NCBI RefSeq assembly: GCF_022513585.1
Contig: NZ_JAKWBF010000017.1
Span: forward strand, 1 to 64,000
DNA length: 64,000 nt
DNA from: Gordonia gummivorans
Lineage (GTDB): Bacteria; Actinomycetota; Actinomycetes; Mycobacteriales; Mycobacteriaceae
Direction of reading: 5' to 3'
Within the stretch, counting starts at the first letter, position 1. The number at the start of each line of letters is the position of its first letter. Below are positions 1 to 9,126 of the stretch, piece by piece. The notes under the pieces were generated by a model. That model made no database searches, was not told the DNA's origin, and saw only the letters and a program-made list of their open reading frames with translations. The position numbers and the translations under genes were made by a program.

Positions 1-32
1 TCATAGTGTGAAGCGCGACGCCACGGGAAACC

Positions 33-129
33 GTTGCCGCGCAGTCGAAGCCACCTATCTCTGAACCCAGCATGGCCGCACCAGCGGACCAACACGCCGG
101 GATAGCGATGGCTTCGACTGCGCGACAAC
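33..129. repeat. Widely spaced inverted repeat, 21-bp arms
   Basis: Two 21-bp arms (33-53 and 109-129) are reverse complements with one mismatch and are separated by 55 bp. The element lies just downstream of the minus-strand gene that ends at 150. It could fold into a long-range hairpin in that transcript or be a remnant of a small mobile element. No coding content is evident in bases 1-149. Confidence 0.6.
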
Positions 130-149
130 GAATCCCGGTATCGAACAGG

Positions 150-878
150 TCAGAGGTGCACAGCCACTTCGTCGCCGAGATGGAAGGGTGTGGTCAGCGG
201 AAGCCGGTCGCCACTCCAGAACCGGCCGGGGTCGAACCAGTTCGAATCCTTCGACGCGTCGACGAGACCCATGTCGGAGTAGGTGATCGCGACGACCTCT
301 GCGCAATAGGCGGCTTCCAGTCCCACGGTCTCCTTGTGCTCCTCGTCGTGTCGCCGTGCACGCCGTTCGCGGGCCTTGCGGTCGAGGTAGGGGATGCCGC
401 GAACCATGTCGACGCTCGTGGGGATGCGGCCCCGGAGCCAGCGGCCGGCAAGGCGCGCGGTGGTGGGGAAGGGTGTGCCGTCGAGTCGGGCGATGACCCG
501 CAACAGGATGTCCTCTTGCTCGGCTGTCACGTCCGGGGTGAGTTGTCGAATCCAGCAGCTCTGCTCGTACCGGATCATCCACTGTTCCACCGCTTCCCGG
601 GCGTCGTGGAGTTGGACGCCACGATGGTTGGAGCCGGTCCACACGTCGGTGAGTTTGTCGCCGAGTTCGGCGTGCCACAGCAGCGGTGGTAGGTCGTCGA
701 GGCCGACGGTCATCGCGACATGGTTCACCGGCGAGTTGGTGAGCGTGCGGATCGCTCGGTCGGGTCCCGAATGACCGCGGAAGAGCCAGATGTCGCCGGT
801 GCGGGTGGCGTCGAGGGCCTCGTCGAGCGAGATGCCTGCGTCTGCGCTGCGTGGGTGCACGGATGCAGGGTAATCCAC
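150..878 (-). CDS. Permuted papain-like (YiiX/C92-type) hydrolase, putative
   Basis: The protein is 242 aa and starts at a GTG with a GAGGA box seven bases upstream. Near residue 50 it has NHVAMTVG, and near residue 190 EAAYCAEVVAITY. A histidine-containing strand well before the cysteine segment is the permuted order seen in YaeF/YiiX-type papain-like amidases (family knowledge), where His and Cys are catalytic. I see no clear signal peptide, so it probably acts in the cytoplasm. Its substrate cannot be read from the sequence. It is divergent from the small gene at 896, with only 17 bp between starts, so their promoters must overlap. The family call is moderate and the reading frame is secure. 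Confidence 0.65.
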   Translation of the reverse strand: MDYPASVHPRSADAGISLDEALDATRTGDIWLFRGHSGPDRAIRTLTNSPVNHVAMTVGLDDLPPLLWHAELGDKLTDVWTGSNHRGVQLHDAREAVEQWMIRYEQSCWIRQLTPDVTAEQEDILLRVIARLDGTPFPTTARLAGRWLRGRIPTSVDMVRGIPYLDRKARERRARRHDEEHKETVGLEAAYCAEVVAITYSDMGLVDASKDSNWFDPGRFWSGDRLPLTTPFHLGDEVAVHL

Positions 879-895
879 GGACTATCCTCGGGCAT

Positions 896-1087
896 ATGCG
901 CAACGTGTGGAAATGGCTCGGTCTGGCCGGCGCGGTCGGCGTCACGACCGGAGGTGTGTTGGTGGCGCGCGATCAGCGGCAACGCAACTCGTACTCCGCC
1001 GACGACGTGCGGGACCGCCTGCGGCAGCGGTACGAGTCGGCCAACAACGACGGGGACGATGCGACCTCCGGCAACGCCGACAACTGA
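896..1087 (+). CDS. Small membrane-anchored hypothetical protein
   Basis: The protein is 63 aa. The start chosen is the ATG giving MRNVWKWLGLAG. An in-frame ATG upstream would run into the divergent gene at 878. Residues 4-22 form one hydrophobic segment with a GAVGVTTGG run, followed by a charged hydrophilic tail rich in Arg, Asp and Asn. This suggests a single-pass membrane protein with a short cytoplasmic tail. The stop is two bases before the ATG of the PHP-domain gene, so the two are probably co-transcribed. I do not recognise the family. Confidence 0.6.
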   Translation: MRNVWKWLGLAGAVGVTTGGVLVARDQRQRNSYSADDVRDRLRQRYESANNDGDDATSGNADN

Positions 1088-1089
1088 CG

Positions 1090-2139
1090 ATGCACTCGCT
1101 CGACTCGCTCGACCCGCTCGTCGCCCCGGTCGATCCGGTGGTCGCCTTGACCCGGATTGCGTGGCTTCTCGAACGTACGCGGGAGAGCACCTACCGCGTC
1201 GAGGCGTTTCGCCGAGCCGCGGTGGCGGCGGCCGGGATCGACGGATTGTCTCACGCCGCCCGCACTGGCGGACTGACGAATGTGCGGGGCATCGGAAACA
1301 CCACCGCAGCCGTCATCACGCAGGCGGTCAACGGTGCGGTTCCCGACTATCTCGCTTCCCTGCAGTCGGCCCACACCGAACTCACCGACGACGCCGCCGC
1401 GCTCTTCGACGCACTCCGCGGTGATCTACATGCGCATACGAACTGGAGCGACGGTGGGGCACCCCTGTCCGAAATGGCTGATGCGGCACAGGCATTCGGC
1501 CAGGACTGGTTGGCGATCACGGACCACTCACCGCGGTTGACCGTCGCCAACGGGCTCAGCGCCGAGCGGCTCGAGCAACAGATCGCCGACATCGACACGA
1601 TCAACACCACACGATCGGACGGCCTGCGCATCCTCAGCGGAATCGAAGTCGACATCCTTGACGACGGTTCCCTCGACCAGTCGGAGGAACTGCTGGCTCG
1701 GCTCGACATCGTCACCGCGTCGGTGCACTCCAAACTCAAGATGGACGCAGCGCCGATGACCGCGCGGATGACGGCGGCCGTCAGCAATCCGCGAGTCAAC
1801 GTCTTGGGTCATTGCACTGGGCGACGCGTACTCGGCGGCCGCGGTCGGCGTGCGCCGTCGGAGTTCGACGCCCGGCAGGTGTTCGAGGCCTGCGCCGAGC
1901 ACGGGACCGCGGTGGAGATCAACTCGCGTCCGGAGCGGGTCGACCCGCCCGACGAGCTGATCGAACTGGCCCGTGACATCGGGTGCCTGTTCGCCATCGA
2001 CTCCGATGCGCACGCGCCCGGTCAACTCGAGTTCAAGGCGTTCGGCGCACAACGGGCCGAACAGTTCGGAATCGCGGCCAACCGGATCGTGACGACCTGG
2101 ACAGCCGACGCCGTCATCGAGTGGGCAGCGTCGAGTTAG
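1090..2139 (+). CDS. PHP-domain phosphoesterase with PolX-like HhH segment
   Basis: The protein is 349 aa. The ATG at 1090 follows the previous stop by two bases. Residues ~15-90 resemble the N-terminal helix-hairpin-helix part of PolX-type proteins (VRGIGNTTAAVI). Residues ~110-340 carry the PHP metal-site motifs in order: DLHAHTNWSDG, ITDHSP, GIEVDIL, SVHSK, GHCTGR, EINSRPERVDPP and IDSDAHAPG. All expected His and Asp ligands are present, so a metal-dependent phosphoesterase is likely. There is no nucleotidyltransferase domain, so it is not a full PolX. It may act in DNA repair or on small phosphorylated metabolites, and the sequence does not decide between these. Confidence 0.85.
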   Translation: MHSLDSLDPLVAPVDPVVALTRIAWLLERTRESTYRVEAFRRAAVAAAGIDGLSHAARTGGLTNVRGIGNTTAAVITQAVNGAVPDYLASLQSAHTELTDDAAALFDALRGDLHAHTNWSDGGAPLSEMADAAQAFGQDWLAITDHSPRLTVANGLSAERLEQQIADIDTINTTRSDGLRILSGIEVDILDDGSLDQSEELLARLDIVTASVHSKLKMDAAPMTARMTAAVSNPRVNVLGHCTGRRVLGGRGRRAPSEFDARQVFEACAEHGTAVEINSRPERVDPPDELIELARDIGCLFAIDSDAHAPGQLEFKAFGAQRAEQFGIAANRIVTTWTADAVIEWAASS

Positions 2140-2154
2140 TTGCAGTCCCCGGCC

Positions 2155-3636
2155 TCACGGGTTGGTGAACTCGGCCAGGAACTCGGTGAGCATCGTCGCG
2201 GTCACCGGCCGTGGGAGCGCCTGAACCGCCGCGATGATGGCGGCCATGTCCAATTCGCCGTCGGGATCGTGCGGATCGATGCCGGCCCCGATCAGCGCCT
2301 GCTGCACGGCGGCGCTGGGCAGCCCGACGACATCGTCGACGCTCACCGCGCCGCTGTCGAAAGCGTGCGCGAGATCGGCCAGTGCGGGTGGGGGACTGGC
2401 GGCGCGCAGTCCGCGAACGTCGTCGGCGGCGTTGCGGCATGCGAGAACGAGTTCGTCTGCGACAGTTGCGGTCACGGGTGTGATCGTGAGGTGCGTGGTG
2501 GGCGGAAGCGACGAGCCGTCGGGCTGGGTGAAGCCCGGCTGCATCTGCAAGGTGAAGCCGCGCCGGTCGACTGCGGTCGCCCATCGATGGGGGTCCACGG
2601 GGTGTTCAGAATCGGGATCGGCCGCGACCGCGAACACCGGCCCCACGGGCGACGCGACCACGCGCAGGCCGTCGATCTCGTCGATCACCGTCCGAAGCCG
2701 GTCGGCGACCAGACGGGTGGTGGCCACAAGCGACGCGAACCCATTGACACCGAGGTGGCCGGTGATGGCCCACGACGACGCCACACCGGACGCCGAGCGG
2801 GAGCCGAGCAGAGTCGGATTCACCACCGGGTAGCCCGGCCAGTCGGTCGTCGCGAAGTACTGCGCCCGGTGGCGGTCTCGATCCGAATGGAGAAGAAGCG
2901 ACGCACCTTTCGGGGTGTAGCCGTATTTGTGGAGGTCGGCCGACAGGCTCGTCACACCGGGTACTCGGAAGTCCCAGGGCTCGGTGTCCGAACCCCACCA
3001 CGGCAGTGCGAAGCCGCCCAGGCAGGCATCGACATGCAGTGCGATACCGCGATCGAGCGCGACTCGACCGAAAGCGGCGGTCGGGTCGAGGGCGCCCGTC
3101 GGATAGTTCGGGGCCGACGCCACGAGGAGAAAGGTGTCCTCGCACACCGCTGCGGCCACGGATTCCGGTGTCGGTGTGGTGGTTTCGGGGTCGACGCTGA
3201 GGCGGATGGCCCGAACCCCGAGTAGTTTGGCTGCCTTGAGGAAGGCCGCATGTGCGGTGGTGGGGACCACCATCGACCCGGCGCCGGGCGCTACACCCGC
3301 ATGATCGCGGGCCGCCTTGACCGCGAGAATGCAGCTCTCGGTACCGCCCGACGTGAGCGTGCCCACCGCATCCGGGGCGTGGAACACCGTGCGTCCGAAC
3401 GAGATCAGGTCCCGCTCCATCGCTGCGACCGAGGTGAAGACGGTGGGATCGAGACCGTTGACCGGCTGCACTCGCGCGATGGCCGCGGCCGCCAGAGCGT
3501 CGAGCTCCGCGCGGCCCGAGTCGTACACGTAGGAGAGAACTCGACCGCCGTGGGTCGGGGCGTCGGCCGCACGCAGGGCATCGAGCCTCCGGAGGATCTC
3601 CTCGGCGGGCAGACCAGGTTGCTCGTCGCGCGTCAT
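2155..3636 (-). CDS. PLP-dependent decarboxylase / sphingosine-1-phosphate lyase-like
   Basis: The protein is 493 aa of the group II decarboxylase fold (fold-type I PLP enzymes). Seen motifs are TSGGTESCILAVKAAR (cofactor phosphate-binding region), HVDACLGGF (Asp to the pyridine nitrogen) and SADLHKYGYTPKGAS with the Schiff-base lysine. The overall pattern is closest to sphingosine-1-phosphate lyase-like proteins, which cleave or decarboxylate amino-containing substrates. The ATG overlaps the stop of the transporter gene by four bases, making it the third gene of an operon with an M19-like hydrolase and a GPH transporter. That arrangement suggests uptake and breakdown of an amino-containing compound. 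The substrate is unknown. Confidence 0.8.
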   Translation of the reverse strand: MTRDEQPGLPAEEILRRLDALRAADAPTHGGRVLSYVYDSGRAELDALAAAAIARVQPVNGLDPTVFTSVAAMERDLISFGRTVFHAPDAVGTLTSGGTESCILAVKAARDHAGVAPGAGSMVVPTTAHAAFLKAAKLLGVRAIRLSVDPETTTPTPESVAAAVCEDTFLLVASAPNYPTGALDPTAAFGRVALDRGIALHVDACLGGFALPWWGSDTEPWDFRVPGVTSLSADLHKYGYTPKGASLLLHSDRDRHRAQYFATTDWPGYPVVNPTLLGSRSASGVASSWAITGHLGVNGFASLVATTRLVADRLRTVIDEIDGLRVVASPVGPVFAVAADPDSEHPVDPHRWATAVDRRGFTLQMQPGFTQPDGSSLPPTTHLTITPVTATVADELVLACRNAADDVRGLRAASPPPALADLAHAFDSGAVSVDDVVGLPSAAVQQALIGAGIDPHDPDGELDMAAIIAAVQALPRPVTATMLTEFLAEFTNP

Positions 3637-4970
3637 GCCTGTTCCCGATCGGTTCTCAGCCCGCGCATCAGCAGGAATGTCGAGGCGACCAGGATGGCCG
3701 GCACCACGGTGAATCCGACTACTACCCCGACGAGTGCGGTGTCGGGCTGATCGGGTGTCTCGTCACCGGATGACGACGCAAAGCCGGTCAGCCCCAGGAT
3801 GATCAGATACACGGCCGGTCCCAGCGCGAGACCGACTGTTTCACAGGCCGTCCAGAGACCCGAGAGCGCGCCGCCACGATCGGTGCCGACGCGTTCGGTG
3901 TGTTCGTCGATCACGTCGGGGAGCATCGCCAGCGGAAACGTCTGCATGCCTGCATACCCGACACCAGCGACGCCGACGGCAACAAACACCCACCACCCGG
4001 GGCTCCACACAGCGACCACCGCTCCCGCCGCGCCGAGGACGAACAGTGCCGAGGCCGCCGCCAGCCCGGTTTCCTTGCCGCGGTGGCGACCGAACCGATA
4101 CCACAGCGGCATCACCACGATCGCCGGTGCGACGAGTGCGACGAAGAACAGTGTGAGCATTCCCGAGTCGTCGAAGGTGTAGGTCGCCACGTACTGGGCG
4201 CCTGCCAGCATCACTGCGCTGGCCAAGGCCTGAACCACGTAGACCGCGAGCAGATTCCGAAACCGTGGGGTCAGGGTCAGGGCGGCGATGGCGTCGCGAT
4301 AGCCGCTCACGGATTCCGGGTCCGACGTCGGCGGTGGAGCATCTGCTCGGCGGGCGGCGCCGAATGAGGCGATGAGCATGCCGCCGGTGATGACGACCGC
4401 AGCGGCCACCGCCATCGCCACGTATCCGGCGAAACCGCCGACGACGTCGCGAATCGCCGGGCCGCCGGCACCGACCACCAGGATGGTGATGGCGAGCACC
4501 ACGATGCGCGTGGCGACAAGGCGCGTGCGCTCGTGGTAGTCGGCGGTGAGTTCGGTGGGCAGCGCGACGTATGGAACCTGAAAGAGGCTGTAGGCCACTG
4601 CGCTACAGGCGAAGAAGAAGAGAACCCACGTCGCAGCGGCGGCCACCGGCCAACCGGTCGGCGTCGAGAACGTGAGGACGAACAGCGGCGCGATTGCGAG
4701 GGCGCCGACCACCATCCCGGTGGCACGACCACCGGTCCGGGCCAGGGCGCGGTCGCTGCGCGAACCGATGATCGGGTTGATGACGACGTCGATGATCTTG
4801 GGGATCAGCACCACCACCGACGCAAGCACGGCGGGAACCGCCAGGGTGTCGGTGAGGTAGTAGGCGAGGACCAGACCCGGCAGAACACCGAAGCCGCCGG
4901 TGCCGACGCTGCCGGCCGCGTACGACGCGACCACCGACCGGGTCAGGCGACGATCAGTCGTCACGGTCAT
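3633..4970 (-). CDS. GPH/MelB-type MFS transporter
   Basis: The protein is 445 aa with about 12 hydrophobic segments. The start is the ATG at 4970, which overlaps the upstream gene's TGA as ATGA. The N-terminal half contains a long-spaced MFS loop with DVVINPIIGSRSDRA and FQVPYVALPTELT, typical of the glycoside-pentoside-hexuronide:cation symporter family. Those proteins import sugars or related solutes with Na+ or H+. The gene overlaps genes on both sides by four bases, so translation is coupled. In this operon the cargo may instead be an amino-containing metabolite for the downstream PLP enzyme, which is inference. Confidence 0.85.
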   Translation of the reverse strand: MTVTTDRRLTRSVVASYAAGSVGTGGFGVLPGLVLAYYLTDTLAVPAVLASVVVLIPKIIDVVINPIIGSRSDRALARTGGRATGMVVGALAIAPLFVLTFSTPTGWPVAAAATWVLFFFACSAVAYSLFQVPYVALPTELTADYHERTRLVATRIVVLAITILVVGAGGPAIRDVVGGFAGYVAMAVAAAVVITGGMLIASFGAARRADAPPPTSDPESVSGYRDAIAALTLTPRFRNLLAVYVVQALASAVMLAGAQYVATYTFDDSGMLTLFFVALVAPAIVVMPLWYRFGRHRGKETGLAAASALFVLGAAGAVVAVWSPGWWVFVAVGVAGVGYAGMQTFPLAMLPDVIDEHTERVGTDRGGALSGLWTACETVGLALGPAVYLIILGLTGFASSSGDETPDQPDTALVGVVVGFTVVPAILVASTFLLMRGLRTDREQA

Positions 4971-6328
4971 CGATAGCTCTCCACACGCTCCCACATCCGT
5001 ACGTAGGCTTCGGCGGCCCGGAACAGATCCGCCACCAACATCCGACCGTCCGGCCCGGCCTGGACCCGTAGGCTTTCGATCCAATCAGGCAGGAGTCCGT
5101 AGTGTGCGGTTCCGTCGCGATTGACGTCGAACACGCGAACTCCGGACACCTGCCGATGGATCCGGGTGGTGCCGTCGGCAGCGGTGAACGGGTAGCGGAC
5201 GGGGTTGTATTTCGCCGACGGGCGGGGGTGCGCCTGTTTGCCCAACCCGCCCATGTTAGGGCCGAAGCCGACGCCGAAGAAGAACCGCGGATCGCGTTGG
5301 GCCCGGAGGGTTCGCCACGCCGAGATGAAGTCCGGCGGCATGTCGCCGTGTCTGCCCACTTCGCCGGGATCTGCCTGCGCCGGTGTGGCGAACAGGCCGA
5401 CGATGCCGCCGTCGGTGAGGATGCGTCGGTAGTTGGTCTTGTCGGTCCAGGTGTGTGACGACACGACCCCGGGGTAGTGCCTGCTGCCCACGATGTCGAG
5501 CACTCGCGTCGCGGACTTGACGCTGAGGTGGTCGACGTCGATCACCATGCGGCGGGCCACAATTGCGCGGACCGTGTACTCACCCAGCATCGTCAGACCG
5601 TGCACGTTGCACACGTCGCTCGGGTACCCGACCACCGGATTGTCGTGCTGATGCGTCCGGCACCGTTCGACGGTCCAGGGGTGACCGGTTGCCAGTTCCT
5701 GTCCGGCGTTCACCGCGACGCCGGTCGCGCCCTGGTCGAATCGTGTTCCGCCGAGTGCGTTGTCGAACTTGTGGGTCAGGATCACCTGTCGAATACCCAT
5801 GCCGCGGAGTTCGTCGAGACCACGATCGATGGCGGCGCGGTCACACTGCGGCCGGCCGGCGATCGAGCGGCAGCCGAACGGTTCGGACACCTCGATGCCC
5901 AGCGTCACCGCCAGCTTGCCCGCCGCGATGACCCGGCGGGCATCGGCGGCGGTCGAGACGATGCGCAGGAAGCCACGTCCCCGTCCACCGGCCTGCGCGT
6001 CGATATAGTCCTGCAACCCGAGGAGCATGCGGTGCTGGATGCGGATCGAGGCCATCTCGTCGCAGGGTTGGTCGCGTAGCGGATAGTTCTCGCACAGCAC
6101 CCGGTTCTGGACGTAGTAGTTCTGAATCATGCGCAGCCCCGACCGCCAGGCCCGCTCGATCCAGCGGTAGTAGGTCTGCTCGTGGGTCAGGGAATCCCAG
6201 CGCGGCCAGTCGCGGAATGTCGGCCAGCCGACCACGTCGTGCGGGCCCGGCCGGGACAGCACGTGCTCGGAGACGGCGAGCACTCCACCCGGACCGTGGT
6301 CGGGGCAGTCGCGCAGGGCGACGGTCAC
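4967..6328 (-). CDS. M19-like secreted hydrolase, C-terminal part downstream of in-frame TGA
   Basis: A 453-codon open frame starts at a GTG. It is in the same frame as the coding segment at 6353-6916 and is separated from it by one TGA (6353-6355) and eight sense codons. It carries the later metal-site elements of membrane-dipeptidase-like amidohydrolases: GIEVSEPFG, VILTHKFDN, VIDVDHLS and VSSHTWTDK. Alone it would lack the first HxH ligands and the signal peptide, which lie upstream of the TGA. I therefore read it as one gene (4967-6916) broken by a nonsense mutation, recoded at TGA, or affected by a sequence error. It heads the operon with the transporter and PLP enzyme. Confidence 0.6.
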   Translation of the reverse strand: MTVALRDCPDHGPGGVLAVSEHVLSRPGPHDVVGWPTFRDWPRWDSLTHEQTYYRWIERAWRSGLRMIQNYYVQNRVLCENYPLRDQPCDEMASIRIQHRMLLGLQDYIDAQAGGRGRGFLRIVSTAADARRVIAAGKLAVTLGIEVSEPFGCRSIAGRPQCDRAAIDRGLDELRGMGIRQVILTHKFDNALGGTRFDQGATGVAVNAGQELATGHPWTVERCRTHQHDNPVVGYPSDVCNVHGLTMLGEYTVRAIVARRMVIDVDHLSVKSATRVLDIVGSRHYPGVVSSHTWTDKTNYRRILTDGGIVGLFATPAQADPGEVGRHGDMPPDFISAWRTLRAQRDPRFFFGVGFGPNMGGLGKQAHPRPSAKYNPVRYPFTAADGTTRIHRQVSGVRVFDVNRDGTAHYGLLPDWIESLRVQAGPDGRMLVADLFRAAEAYVRMWERVESYR

Positions 6329-6352
6329 CCCGAGCGGGTTGTATGGAGCGCC

Positions 6353-6916
6353 TCAGTGCAGTTCACCACCGAGGAACTGTTCGGCCATCAGGTGCGCATG
6401 CGAGTCCACAAACCCACGCAGGTTCCCGTCGCGGCCGGCGCCGGTGAAGGGTGCACCGTCGACACCGAGCTCGGCGTCAGGGAATGGGCGGCACCCGGTG
6501 GCCGCGCGGACCCGAACAGACGGAAAGGAGGTGGTTGACGTGACCGAACGCACCGCGAACCCGGACGTCGACGATGTCACCGACCAGATCGCACGAGTTG
6601 TGGGTGTGGCTTGCAGTGTTGCCGAATGCGTGCCGTCGGCGGTGAGAACGCGCCCGTCGCGTCCGTAGAACAGGAACTGGCCGAGCGCAGCCGCACGGAC
6701 GGTGAACGGGCTCGCCATCGCACCGAGACGCGTGCCGTCGGACAGGGTCAGCGTCACACATCGGCCGGCGAGTGCGTCGACCTGCGACGCGGTGCCGGGG
6801 GCAGCGGAGGCAGGCGGCAGCGTCACCCCGGACAGGAAAGTGACGAGAGCCGACACGACGATCAGCGGCGCGACGAGCACCATCGAACCGGCCGATCCCC
6901 GAACCCCCACCTGCAT
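6353..6916 (-). CDS. M19-like secreted hydrolase, N-terminal part ending at in-frame TGA
   Basis: This segment has 187 codons from the ATG at 6916. Residues 1-38 form a signal peptide with a long hydrophobic core and an ASAA cleavage region. Residues 40-150 form a beta-rich, Ser/Thr-rich domain containing CVTLTLSDGTRL and FLFYGRDGRVL. The end reads GFVDSHAHLMAEQF, the first metal-binding HxH motif of an amidohydrolase. The frame then meets TGA and continues without a shift into the C-terminal part (GAPYNPLGVTVAL). The product would be an exported metallohydrolase. As it stands, a terminated product would contain the export signal but no complete active site. Confidence 0.6.
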   Translation of the reverse strand: MQVGVRGSAGSMVLVAPLIVVSALVTFLSGVTLPPASAAPGTASQVDALAGRCVTLTLSDGTRLGAMASPFTVRAAALGQFLFYGRDGRVLTADGTHSATLQATPTTRAIWSVTSSTSGFAVRSVTSTTSFPSVRVRAATGCRPFPDAELGVDGAPFTGAGRDGNLRGFVDSHAHLMAEQFLGGELH

Positions 6917-7069
6917 TGGGCGTAGGTTGCCAGAACTTCCCGGTTGGCGCCGGGTTTTGCCCACGCTGGGCGAGAGTCCCGCGGGTCGATCTCGTCGCAG
7001 GTGGCGCGCATCGCACATCCTGAGGACACTGGTGTCAGCAGCTCCCGAGCACGACAGGCAGGAACACAC

Positions 7070-7513
7070 ATGGCGGACAGCAACGGCCCCTCCGGTGGGT
7101 CTTTCAACTTCGGCCCGGAGGACTTCGACCGCTTCGCGCGGGAGGCCTCGGAAGGTTTGCGTGACGTCTTCGGCAAGCTGTTCGAGGGACAGTCGAGCCC
7201 GAGTGCGTGGTCGGCGTTCTTCGATCAGGGTGGCACCCGCACCCGGCGCCGCGCCGAGCCCGAGACGACCGCCGACGCCGGTTCCGGCGTGTGGGCGGTA
7301 TTTGTGGTCGACGCCGACGGCGGCGCCCGGGTCGAGCAGGTCTTCTCCACCGAACTCGACGCCCTGCGGGCCAACCAGGCCAACACCGACCCGAGTCGGC
7401 GCGTCCGATTCCTGCCCTACGGCATCGCCGTCAGTGCGCTCGATGTCCAGGTCACATCCGAGACCCAGAGCGATTCTCCCGAGCAGAACAAGTCAGACGA
7501 CGGCGTCGCCTGA
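7070..7513 (+). CDS. Conserved actinobacterial hypothetical protein
   Basis: The protein is 147 aa, with its ATG preceded by an AGGAA box. An in-frame upstream start at 6944 was rejected because it would overlap the divergent gene at 6916. The N-terminal half is Gly/Phe-rich and acidic (FNFGPEDFDRFAREASEGL). The C-terminal half is compact, with WAVFVVDADGGARVEQVFSTELDALRAN followed by VRFLPYGIAVS. It has no signal peptide or membrane span, so it is probably cytoplasmic. I do not recognise a characterised family. Confidence 0.7.
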   Translation: MADSNGPSGGSFNFGPEDFDRFAREASEGLRDVFGKLFEGQSSPSAWSAFFDQGGTRTRRRAEPETTADAGSGVWAVFVVDADGGARVEQVFSTELDALRANQANTDPSRRVRFLPYGIAVSALDVQVTSETQSDSPEQNKSDDGVA

Positions 7514-7584
7514 CTTCGCCCATGGCGGAGGCCGAACGGCCGTAGGATGACTCCCGCCCTCAGTCATCGGTCGGGAGGTCTCGA

Positions 7585-9120
7585 GTGTCGGATGCACCGT
7601 TCGGCGGGTTGTCGCGTCGTGACTTTCTCACGCGGGTCTCGGCGGTCGGTGGCGGTGCGCTGCTGACGTCGTGGGCTGCGCCGATCATCGACAAGGCCTA
7701 TGCGTCGGCAGACCCGGCGGGCACCGGTTCGTTGTCCGATATCGAACACATCGTCCTGTTCATGCAGGAGAACCGGTCGTTCGATCACTACTTCGGAACC
7801 TACTCCGGGGTGCGTGGGTTCGGCGAGGCGTCGCCGGCATGGAAGCAGCACGGCTGGGCTCCCGGCGTCGGCCCGACCCGACGTGGTTACACGCTGCCGT
7901 TCCGCCTCGACACCCGCTACGACGCCAATCTCGACGGCGAATGCATCAACGATCCCGATCACTCGTGGGCCGGTTTGCACGCCGCGTGGAACAACGGACG
8001 CAACGACGGCTGGTTGCCGATGTCGATCAAGTCCGTTGGCCCGGCGAATGCGCCCGCACTCATGGGTTACTACGAGCGCGCCGACATTCCTGTGCATCGG
8101 ACGCTGGCCGAGGCGTTCACGTTGTGCGACAACTACCATTGCTCGGTGTTCGGGCCCACCGACCCGAACCGGCTGTACTGGATGAGCGCGAGCATCGACC
8201 CAGATGGCTCGCACGGAGGCCCGCTGCTCGAGACACCCACGCTCATACCGAAATTCGTGTACTCGTGGCGAACCATGCCGGAGAACCTGCGAGACGCCGG
8301 GGTCAGCTGGAAGATCTACAACAACCGCGACATCGGGCCCGTGTCGTCGGTGTTGCTCGACGGCATGATGGGGTGCTTCACCCAGGCCCGCGATCCTCGC
8401 TCGGAACTGGCGCGCCGCGGCATCGACCCGATCTACCCGCAGGGTTTCGCCGCGGACGTGAAGGCCAACCGGCTGCCGAAGGTGTCGTGGGTCATCCCGT
8501 CGGCCATCACCTGCGAACATCCCGCACTGCCGGCCGCCTTGGGGGCGGTCGGCATCGTCCAACTGCTGGACATCCTCACGTCGAACCCCGCGGTGTGGGA
8601 GAAGACGGCAGTGATCATCAGCTACGACGAGAACGGTGGCTTCTTCGATCACGTGACCCCGCCGACCCCGCCGCCCGGTACGCCGGGTGAGTACGTGAGT
8701 GTGCCGGACATCCACAAGGTCAAGGCGTCCAAGGGGATTCGTGGTCCGATCGGCCTGGGCTATCGCGTACCGTGCTTTGTCATCTCGCCCTACAGCCGTG
8801 GTGGGCTGGTGGCGTCGGAGACCTTCGACCACACCTCCCAGCTGCGATTGATCGAGAAGCGGTTCGGGGTGGACGTCCCGAATCTGACGCCCTGGCGCCG
8901 AAGTGTGGTGGGGGACATGTCGTCGACCTTCGACTTCGCTCGGCGGCCCAACGCCGCGCGGCCGAGATTCGGGGACCCGGTTCCCGCGGCGAAGAACTCG
9001 CTACTGGTATGCGGGCCGAATGTGGCCACCGGCACGCTCGGTCGGGGTACCCCGTATCCGGTTCCGCCCAACAGGATGCCGCGACAGCAACCAGGGAAGC
9101 GCCGGTCGCCGAGCGGTTGA
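7585..9120 (+). CDS. Tat-exported phospholipase C / phosphoesterase
   Basis: The protein is 511 aa. The GTG start has a GGGAGGT box upstream. The N-terminus carries a twin-arginine signal (SRRDFLTR, then a hydrophobic stretch and AYASA), so it is exported folded. The mature protein begins with [20 protein letters not shown] and later has [15 protein letters not shown], hallmarks of the phospholipase C / AcpA phosphoesterase superfamily. These enzymes hydrolyse phosphatidylcholine-type lipids or other phosphoesters at the envelope. The length matches the family. The stop is seven bases from the end of the convergent thioesterase gene. Confidence 0.9.
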   Translation: MSDAPFGGLSRRDFLTRVSAVGGGALLTSWAAPIIDKAYASADPAGTGSLSDIEHIVLFMQENRSFDHYFGTYSGVRGFGEASPAWKQHGWAPGVGPTRRGYTLPFRLDTRYDANLDGECINDPDHSWAGLHAAWNNGRNDGWLPMSIKSVGPANAPALMGYYERADIPVHRTLAEAFTLCDNYHCSVFGPTDPNRLYWMSASIDPDGSHGGPLLETPTLIPKFVYSWRTMPENLRDAGVSWKIYNNRDIGPVSSVLLDGMMGCFTQARDPRSELARRGIDPIYPQGFAADVKANRLPKVSWVIPSAITCEHPALPAALGAVGIVQLLDILTSNPAVWEKTAVIISYDENGGFFDHVTPPTPPPGTPGEYVSVPDIHKVKASKGIRGPIGLGYRVPCFVISPYSRGGLVASETFDHTSQLRLIEKRFGVDVPNLTPWRRSVVGDMSSTFDFARRPNAARPRFGDPVPAAKNSLLVCGPNVATGTLGRGTPYPVPPNRMPRQQPGKRRSPSG

Positions 9121-9126
9121 TCTGGT

